Source: JBFJVZ01 sp041623895
GTDB lineage: Bacteria > Planctomycetota > Planctomycetia > Pirellulales > Pirellulaceae
Direction: 5' to 3'
DNA: 10,873 nucleotides
NCBI GenBank assembly: GCA_041623895.1
Contig: JBFJVZ010000276.1
Location: 1 to 10,873 of the forward strand
Part shown: piece by piece, positions 6,054 through 10,873 of the stretch
How the letters are laid out: each line of letters starts with the position of its first letter
Numbering within the stretch: the first letter of the stretch is position 1
Made by a program: the position numbers and the translations under genes
Notes under the pieces: model-generated
What the model was told of the DNA's origin: nothing
The model's database searches: none
The model's input: the letters and a program-made list of their open reading frames with translations, nothing else

Positions 6054-7655
6054 ATGCGAGTTTTAGTGATCGACGATTCGAAACCGGTTCGCGGCATCTT
6101 GGCAAAGATGTTCAGTGAGCTTGACTTCGAGGTCACCTTGGCCGCCAACGGACGCGAAGCGATCGCGCGTTTGCAGGAGATCGAAGTACCCCATTTGGTG
6201 ACGGTCAACTGGAACATGCCGATCATGGACGGACTGGAATTCATACGCACGTTCCGGTCTGATTCTCGCTTCGCTGGACTTCCCTTGATTGTCGTGTCGG
6301 CAGAATCGGCGCAAGCCACGGTGGACCGCGCAATGGCTGCCGGCGCAAACGGTTTCTTGGTCAAACCGGTGACCAAGCAGATGATGACCGCGAAGCTGAC
6401 GAAGCTTGGCATCACGCTCCCGCAGCCGCGAACCTCTGCCCAGCCATCGCCCGCTGATCGACCGTCCCAACCGCAGGCGGTCCCGTCTTCCCAAGCGGGA
6501 TCGACTGCCCAAACATCGCCGTCGGTTCCGTCTACCAGAGCGGCCCCGCAAAGCCCGTCGTCACCTCGGTCTGCGATTGGTGTGTTGATCGTCGATGACT
6601 CGGTCGTTGTCCGGGGTGTGATCTCGTCGCTGCTGGAGCAGGACCGCGACATCGAAGTTACCGGCACTGCGGCCAACGGCAAGATCGGGTTGGAGAAGAT
6701 CTCGCGATTGAACCCGGACGTTGTCCTGCTGGATATCGAAATGCCGACCATGAACGGCCTGGACATGCTGAAAGAGCTGCGGCAGCGAGATCCGCACCTG
6801 CCGGTGATCATGTTCAGCAGTCTGACCGAACGAGGCGCCGCCGCGACCATGGACGCGTTGTTGCTGGGGGCAAACGATTACGTCTGCAAGCCGGGCGGGA
6901 CGGCGATGCAGGACGCGGAAGCCGGCAAGCAGGCGATTCGCCAGGAACTGATTCCCAAGATCAAGCAGTTCGCTACGGCGCGTGGCAAGCGACCGGCGTC
7001 AAAGTCCGCTGCAGTCACTAAACCCGTTCGCCGATCCGTCGTCCAGCATCGCGTCGACGTGGTGGCGATCGGGGTTTCCACCGGTGGACCGCAAGCCCTG
7101 GCCCAACTGCTGCCAACGTTTGTTCCGGATTGCCCGGTACCGATCCTGGTCGTGCAACACATGCCGCCGATGTTCACTCGCCATCTTGCTTCGCGACTTG
7201 CCGGCACGTTTGACTTGAAGGTTTGCGAGGCTGAACAAGGGTGCCAGCTGCAACCGGGGCACGTGTACATCGCACCGGGCGGGTATCACATGCAAGTCGA
7301 GCGTATTGACGCGGGATCGCGGATTCGGCTGAACAAAGATCCGCCGGAAAACGCCTGTCGACCGTCGGTCGATACCTTGCTTCGCAGCGTGGCCGAAACC
7401 TATGGTGCGGCCTCGCTGACCGTCGTGCTGACGGGGATGGGTAACGACGGAACGCGTGGTTGCCGTCAGCTGTTTGAATTGGGTGGCCGGATCATCGTTC
7501 AAGACGAACAAAGCAGTGTTGTTTGGGGAATGCCGGGCCATGTTGCTGGGCAAGGCTTGGCTGACAAGGTCCTGCCGTTGGGTCAGATCGGAGCGGAAAT
7601 CACTCGCCGCGTGTGGGCAAAGAGAAGCCGTGTCGTGAATCAGCGCTCGCGTTGA
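6054..7655 (+). CDS. cheB: Chemotaxis methylesterase CheB with an extra N-terminal receiver
   Basis: Removes methyl groups from receptor glutamates (and deamidates glutamines), resetting the receptor. Of 533 residues, 1–120 form a CheY-like receiver, 121–174 a Pro/Ser/Gln/Ala linker, 175–300 a second receiver, and about 330–520 the methylesterase. The catalytic triad is visible as Ser342 (VSTGGP), His369 (VQHMPP) and Asp465 (GMGNDGTRG). The second receiver is complete: Asp181/Asp182, acceptor Asp227 (VLLDIEMP), Ser255/256, Lys279. The first keeps Asp7, Asp8, Ser82 and Lys104, but its acceptor position is Asn52 (TVNWNMPIMDG), so it should not be phosphorylated there. Classical CheB has one receiver and about 350 residues. 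ATG 6054 is chosen because receivers start with this strand (MRVLVIDDS); an in-frame ATG at 5994 would add 20 residues with no domain match. Confidence 0.95.
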   Translation: MRVLVIDDSKPVRGILAKMFSELDFEVTLAANGREAIARLQEIEVPHLVTVNWNMPIMDGLEFIRTFRSDSRFAGLPLIVVSAESAQATVDRAMAAGANGFLVKPVTKQMMTAKLTKLGITLPQPRTSAQPSPADRPSQPQAVPSSQAGSTAQTSPSVPSTRAAPQSPSSPRSAIGVLIVDDSVVVRGVISSLLEQDRDIEVTGTAANGKIGLEKISRLNPDVVLLDIEMPTMNGLDMLKELRQRDPHLPVIMFSSLTERGAAATMDALLLGANDYVCKPGGTAMQDAEAGKQAIRQELIPKIKQFATARGKRPASKSAAVTKPVRRSVVQHRVDVVAIGVSTGGPQALAQLLPTFVPDCPVPILVVQHMPPMFTRHLASRLAGTFDLKVCEAEQGCQLQPGHVYIAPGGYHMQVERIDAGSRIRLNKDPPENACRPSVDTLLRSVAETYGAASLTVVLTGMGNDGTRGCRQLFELGGRIIVQDEQSSVVWGMPGHVAGQGLADKVLPLGQIGAEITRRVWAKRSRVVNQRSR

Positions 7656-7740
7656 AAGTTTTCTCCCCCAGGACGATACCGTTTACCGGATAAGCTGTTG
7701 GAACTTTCGGTGCGAACGATCCTGTCGTCCCACTGGACAA

Positions 7741-7818
7741 ATGAGTCTGCCCACTTTCACTGCCCGACCAGCCGCAAACGAGCACGCTGACCGTGTGCTT
7801 GAGAAGCAAGGAATATGA
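7741..7818 (+). other. 25-codon ORF ending on the cheR start (ATGA)
   Basis: ATG 7741 in the 159-base cheB–cheR gap opens 25 codons (begins MSLPTFTARPA) that stop at TGA 7816–7818, overlapping the cheR ATG 7815. The cheR Shine-Dalgarno lies inside this ORF. It has the same design as the ORFs before the receptor and Hpt-like genes. Expression is unproven. Confidence 0.28.
7808..7812 (+). promoter_or_regulatory. AAGGA Shine-Dalgarno-like site before cheR
   Basis: AAGGA ends two bases before ATG 7815, closer than usual. A GAGAAG at 7801–7806 offers normal spacing but a weaker match. Together they support the 7815 start. Confidence 0.4.
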
Positions 7819-8651
7819 CGATCCGCGAAGACAATTTCGTGTTCATTTGCCAGTTGCTGAAACAGCGTGCGGGGATCGTGTTGGGCGCGAACAAGGCGTA
7901 CCTGGTGAACACACGCTTGATTCCTGTCGCCCGGTGCGCGCAAGTGGACGGCGTGGATGCGTTGATCAATAAACTTAGACTGTCGCCGGATGAAACGTTG
8001 CTTCAGGCCGTCGTCGATGCGATGACCACCAACGAAACATCGTTCTTCCGCGATGGAACACCGTTTGACATTTTGGCCGACATTGTGCTTCCTGCCCTGC
8101 TCAGACGGCGGGCTACCGAACGGACGATCAATATCTGGTCGGCGGGTTGTGCCAGCGGTCAAGAACCCTATACGATCGCCATCCTCTGGTTGGAACGCTT
8201 TGCTCACCTCAGCAATTGGCAGTTGAAGATAACGGCGACCGATATCTCCAACGAGATGCTGGATCGAGCGGCTAAGGGCCGTTACACGGGGTTGGAAGTC
8301 AGTCGGGGATTAGCTGCCGAGCACCGCGACAAATACTTCCGAAAAGACGGCCAACACTGGCAGATTGACCAGCGTCTGCAAGCGATGGTGCAGTTCCGGC
8401 ACTTGAATCTCAGTGGTCTCTGGTCGGCAATGCCCATGATGGACATCGTCCTGATCCGAAACGTGCTTGTCTATTTTGACTTGCCAACTAAAAAGGAGAT
8501 TCTCAAGAAAATCCGTAACGTACTGCGGCCTGATGGTTATCTCTTCTTGGGCGGCACAGAAACCACGTTGATGATCGATGACGCATTCGATCGTGTCGCG
8601 ACACCTGCCGGCAGTTATTATTCACTACGCGGTTCGGAACAAACTCGCTAA
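7815..8651 (+). CDS. cheR: Chemoreceptor glutamate methyltransferase CheR
   Basis: Transfers methyl groups from S-adenosylmethionine to glutamates on the cytoplasmic helices of the receptor, opposing CheB. The 278 residues match the usual CheR length. Visible signatures: an N-terminal helical domain (about 1–75), TTNETSFFRD (about 74–83, the conserved N-x-x-T-x-F-F-R motif), the SAM-binding loop IWSAGCASGQEPYTIAI (about 112–128), ATDIS (second nucleotide-binding strand), FRHLNL, and DIVLIRNVLVYFD (about 213–225). It starts with ATGA at 7815, where a 25-codon upstream ORF ends. It lies 159 bases after cheB on the same strand. The receptor here has no C-terminal tether peptide, so CheR presumably docks on the helices directly. 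Confidence 0.96.
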   Translation: MTIREDNFVFICQLLKQRAGIVLGANKAYLVNTRLIPVARCAQVDGVDALINKLRLSPDETLLQAVVDAMTTNETSFFRDGTPFDILADIVLPALLRRRATERTINIWSAGCASGQEPYTIAILWLERFAHLSNWQLKITATDISNEMLDRAAKGRYTGLEVSRGLAAEHRDKYFRKDGQHWQIDQRLQAMVQFRHLNLSGLWSAMPMMDIVLIRNVLVYFDLPTKKEILKKIRNVLRPDGYLFLGGTETTLMIDDAFDRVATPAGSYYSLRGSEQTR

Positions 8652-8678
8652 CCTGTAGTCCTGCTGGCGAGTACCGTG

Positions 8679-8756
8679 ATGCTGGAGTACGAGCACGAAA
8701 AGAATAAGCCAGCACGAAGCCATCGACACACGCGGGATCTCGGATTGAATCCATGA
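8679..8756 (+). other. 25-codon ORF ending on the Hpt-like gene start (ATGA)
   Basis: In the 101-base gap after cheR, ATG 8679 opens 25 codons (begins MLEYEHEKNKPARSH, rich in His, Arg and Lys) and stops at TGA 8754–8756, overlapping ATG 8753. It is in the cheR frame, which stays open from the cheR TAA to this TGA, so stop-codon readthrough would extend CheR by 34 residues. Coupling peptide, CheR remnant or chance cannot be separated here. Confidence 0.28.
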
Positions 8757-9139
8757 ATGAGTCCGACGACGAACACTTCAAGATCTACCTTGAAGACACC
8801 GATCAGCAGGTCCACGCGCTGTGCGCGGCGTTGGCGTCTTGGCAGCAGGACCCTTCGGGCGAAGCCTGGCGAAGAGAATCGTTGCGTTTGTTGCACGCTA
8901 TGGAGGGCGCCGCGGGTGCGATGGAATTCGAGAATGTCCGCGGCCTGACTCAGCATCTTAGCCGTCAGTTCGATCGAGCCTGTATGCGAGGCGAGCCGAT
9001 CGATCCAGCGGATATGAAGCGGATATTGCTGGGTGTCGAATTCCTCCGCGATTGCAATGACCGACTGCGGGCCGGTGAATCACTGGACAACTCGGCGGAC
9101 TTGCTGCGGCAATGCAAGGCGGCCCAAGACCTTGAGTAG
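8753..9139 (+). CDS. Small stand-alone Hpt-like protein with His-x-x-Glu-Gly
   Basis: This 128-residue soluble, probably all-helical protein lines up by eye with the Hpt domain of the CheA in this operon. FKIYLEDTDQQVHALCAAL resembles EFLEESDESLDQLDQDFVAL. LRLLHAMEGAAGAMEF (about 44–59) resembles VFRAIHTIKGTSGFFGF, placing His48 at the phospho-acceptor. MKRILLGVEFLRDCNDRL resembles the last Hpt helix. The Lys that normally follows (HxxKG) is Glu51. It may be a phosphotransfer intermediate, a phosphate sink or a binding partner for receivers; phosphorylation is uncertain. The start is ATG 8753, where an upstream short ORF ends in ATGA. It is the last gene of the che operon, 40 bases from the convergent phosphatase gene. 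The homology is judged by eye only. Confidence 0.78.
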   Translation: MNESDDEHFKIYLEDTDQQVHALCAALASWQQDPSGEAWRRESLRLLHAMEGAAGAMEFENVRGLTQHLSRQFDRACMRGEPIDPADMKRILLGVEFLRDCNDRLRAGESLDNSADLLRQCKAAQDLE

Positions 9140-9179
9140 ACCAGAGCGTGGCATCGAGCAGTGTGATGAAAAAATGCTG

Positions 9180-10547
9180 CTACGGGGTCATCTGCACGGC
9201 CAGGATCGAGACGTCGTCTTTGGGCCCATTCTTGATGCACCACTGCTGCACCGATTCCAGCAGCGATGTCACACCTTTTTCCAAGGGTTCCGATTTTGTG
9301 GCGGTGATCACGTCGATCATTCGTTGGTCGCCAAACTCATTCAATTCCTCGTCCATCGCTTCCGGTACGCCGTCGGAGTACAGGAACAATCGGTCGCCGG
9401 CATTTAATTTCACGATCCGTTCCTCGAATTCGACATCCTCGACCCAACCGATCGCCATGTCAGCCGCCTCGATCAGTTGGGGTTCTCCGTCGATGGGCTG
9501 ATGCACGACGGCGGGGTGGCCTGCGGACACGTAACGGAACTCCATCTTCTCCAGGTCCAAGACGCCGTACACCATGGTGAAATAAAGCTCGCCTTGGGCT
9601 TCCATTGGAAAGCGGTTATTCAACTCGTACGCCACTTCGGCAGGCGGAACGATGCGAATTTCGGACGAACCGTCAACTTGCCGGACCAGCAGCGAAGACG
9701 AAGAAACCTGCGGCGTCAACACGCGACCGATGGTTACCGACAACAACGACGATGCGACACCATGTCCGCTGACATCGACGACAAACGCCGCGATATGGCG
9801 GTCATCGAGTGGGAACAAATTAAGGAAGTCGCCGGCCAACTCGTCGCAGGGAAGGTACTTCCAGGCGAACGTTGCCTCCGGGACATCGGGCGTGGTCGTC
9901 GGCAGCAACGACTGTTGGATCTTTGCTGCCGCGTCCAGGTCACGTGACATCCGCGCGTTGAGCGTCTCCAGTTCTTCATTCCATTTTGTCAATTGGTCGC
10001 GAGCCAGTGACAGTTCTTCGTTGGATCGAATCAGTTCGTTGTTCTTTGCGACGGCGTTCTCGAACGTGGACACCAACAGGTTCAGCACCTGTTGTGTGCC
10101 GGCCTTGACCTGGTAGCTTTTGCCGGCCAGCTTCACATCCAGCACTTGTCCGGGGTCATCGTCCCGGCCCAACGGCGTGCTCAGCAGGTCCTCCATGCGA
10201 GAGAGTAAATAGTCCGTGTCGTACGGCTTGGTGACGTAGTTATCGGCACCGACGTGCAGCCCACGGATGATGTCTTCAGGCTCGGACAGCGTCGACAGCA
10301 GCATCAGCGGGATCGTTTTCAGCTCGGGATCCGACTTGACGGCCTCGCAAAACTCGTAGCCGGACATCTCGGGCATTTCGATATCGGAGATGATCAACGT
10401 CGGACGCTGCTGGCGAGTCATCTCCAGAGCGATCTTTCCGTCCACGGCCAAACGCACGGAGTAGCCGGCTTGCTCCAATTTCTTTTTCAGCATCTTGGCT
10501 TGGATGCGGCTATCTTCGGCAATCAGGACATCAATCTTGTCGGCCAT
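9180..10547 (-). CDS. Response regulator with PP2C/RsbU-type serine phosphatase output
   Basis: Of 455 residues, 1–120 form a receiver with Glu11/Asp12, acceptor Asp55 (LIISDIEMPEMSG), Ser85/Thr86 and Lys107 (YVTKPYD), all apparently functional. A linker (about 130–170, LAGKSYQVKAGTQQVLNLL) leads to a coiled coil (about 160–210). From about 205 comes an RsbU-like phosphatase beginning AAKIQQSLLP, with metal ligands visible in DELAGDF (Asp240), VVDVSGHG (Asp258), YSDGVPEA (Asp392) and GPKDDVSIL (Asp444/445). Such enzymes usually dephosphorylate an anti-sigma-factor antagonist (STAS protein) in partner switching; no STAS or anti-sigma gene is in the window. ATG 10547 (MADKIDVLIAEDS) fits receiver N termini better than TTG 10565. 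No clear Shine-Dalgarno is seen. It converges with the che operon, and its intact receiver makes it a candidate CheA target; that link is inference. Confidence 0.95.
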   Translation of the reverse strand: MADKIDVLIAEDSRIQAKMLKKKLEQAGYSVRLAVDGKIALEMTRQQRPTLIISDIEMPEMSGYEFCEAVKSDPELKTIPLMLLSTLSEPEDIIRGLHVGADNYVTKPYDTDYLLSRMEDLLSTPLGRDDDPGQVLDVKLAGKSYQVKAGTQQVLNLLVSTFENAVAKNNELIRSNEELSLARDQLTKWNEELETLNARMSRDLDAAAKIQQSLLPTTTPDVPEATFAWKYLPCDELAGDFLNLFPLDDRHIAAFVVDVSGHGVASSLLSVTIGRVLTPQVSSSSLLVRQVDGSSEIRIVPPAEVAYELNNRFPMEAQGELYFTMVYGVLDLEKMEFRYVSAGHPAVVHQPIDGEPQLIEAADMAIGWVEDVEFEERIVKLNAGDRLFLYSDGVPEAMDEELNEFGDQRMIDVITATKSEPLEKGVTSLLESVQQWCIKNGPKDDVSILAVQMTP

Positions 10548-10724
10548 GGCATTTGCAAGAGTCAAAGGTGCAGCTGGAAATCAAAATAGAAGTGGGGTCG
10601 CATTATCCCGTGCCTGCAACCGGATTGCCATCGGACAGGCATTCTCATCGCTTCTCGAGATCAAAGTCGACCCCGAGAGTCGGTCAAATCGATTAGCGGG
10701 AACTTTTGCTGGCTGTGTGTTGCG

Positions 10725-10754
10725 GGGGTGGCACTCGGTGCGTTCGCTCACCCC
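10725..10754. repeat. Inverted repeat GGGGTG/CACCCC with an inner small hairpin
   Basis: GGGGTG (10725–10730) pairs with CACCCC (10749–10754) across 18 bases. Inside, GCAC (10731–10734) can pair with GTGC (10738–10741). No T run follows, so it does not look like a standard terminator. Confidence 0.45.
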
Positions 10755-10767
10755 GGCTACGATGTGC

Positions 10768-10782
10768 GATCCCTTTGGGATC
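10768..10782. repeat. Perfect hairpin GATCCC-TTT-GGGATC
   Basis: Six-base perfect arms (10768–10773 and 10777–10782) enclose a three-base loop. No T run follows on either strand. It may be part of a dispersed palindromic element or a protein-binding site. Confidence 0.6.
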
Positions 10783-10834
10783 AAGAAACCTGCGAAACAC
10801 AACCATTCGACAACTGCGTAGCAGTGGCAGCGTA

Positions 10835-10869
10835 AAGCCTGGGGCCAGGCTTGCTCGTCTGAGCGAGCA
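10835..10869. repeat. Two adjacent hairpins at the window edge
   Basis: AAGCCTGG (10835–10842) pairs with CCAGGCTT (10845–10852). Directly after it, TGCTCG (10852–10857) pairs with CGAGCA (10864–10869) around a six-base loop. Both stems are perfect. They could be a terminator for a gene beyond the right edge or a REP-like palindromic unit. Confidence 0.55.
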
Positions 10870-10873
10870 TTCC

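Larger units (their letters stand above)
10548..10873. other. Intergenic region upstream of the phosphatase gene, palindrome-rich
   Basis: No convincing gene is seen in these ~325 bases. A minus-strand frame (10802–10581, TTG start) is open but lacks domain-like features. The first ~150 bases next to the phosphatase gene should hold its promoter; no good -35/-10 pair is evident. The right half has several inverted repeats (10725–10754, 10768–10782, 10835–10852, 10852–10869), listed separately. The block has the look of a dispersed intergenic repeat, but only a genome search can show that. Confidence 0.5.

Noticed and set aside
6005..6850. Minus-strand open frame of 281 codons opposite cheB
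   Set aside because: Complement shadow of the two receivers and the Pro/Ser linker; it has no protein features of its own.
9140..9179. Bidirectional terminator between the converging Hpt-like and phosphatase genes
   Set aside because: Only weak pairing (AGCAG with CTGCT over a long loop) and a short A run are seen, not a convincing stem with a T tract.
10581..10802. Minus-strand open frame of 73 codons at the right end
   Set aside because: TTG start, no ribosome site and no domain; it crosses the hairpin-rich block and most likely is a chance frame in intergenic repeat DNA.

Overview
The window carries a compact chemosensory (chemotaxis-type) operon on the + strand: cheA – cheW – transmembrane chemoreceptor – cheB (with an extra N-terminal receiver) – cheR – a small Hpt-like protein. 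It converges on a minus-strand response regulator with a PP2C/RsbU-type phosphatase output. Gene style suggests a planctomycete of the Rhodopirellula/Pirellulaceae type: moderately high G+C, weak or absent Shine-Dalgarno sites, long Pro/Ser/Ala linkers, a Gly/Tyr-rich protein remnant, roomy operon gaps and palindrome-rich intergenic DNA. This assignment is an inference from general resemblance, with no database match behind it.

Layout. Positions 1–752 hold a decayed minus-strand gene that can be read only by changing frame three times. It includes a Gly/Tyr-rich segment encoded by a 15-bp tandem repeat. The operon starts at 801 with CheA (Hpt, dimerisation, ATPase, two tandem CheW-like domains). 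A short CheW follows at 3243; its start codon lies in the last of three perfect 17-bp repeats. Then come a dCache-type receptor without HAMP (3796), a REC–REC–methylesterase CheB (6054), the CheR methyltransferase (7815) and a 128-residue Hpt-like protein (8753). The phosphatase response regulator runs from 10547 down to 9180. The final ~325 bases show no convincing gene but contain several hairpins.

How it fits together. The receptor, CheW and CheA would form the signalling complex, and CheR/CheB would adapt the receptor by methylation and demethylation. No free-standing CheY, CheZ, CheC or CheD is present. The only CheY-like module is the first receiver of CheB, and its phospho-acceptor Asp is replaced by Asn (N52). 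The other intact receivers are the second receiver of CheB and the receiver of the phosphatase regulator. An attractive but unproven reading is that the pathway outputs to the PP2C-type phosphatase, and hence to partner switching, instead of or as well as the flagellar motor.

Most unusual points: the triplicated cheW start, where removing two copies would fuse cheW to an upstream ORF that overlaps the cheA stop; the natural Asp-to-Asn receiver; the His-x-x-Glu-Gly Hpt-like protein; and a recurring arrangement in which short ORFs of about 22–31 codons in the operon gaps end exactly on the ATGA start of the next gene.
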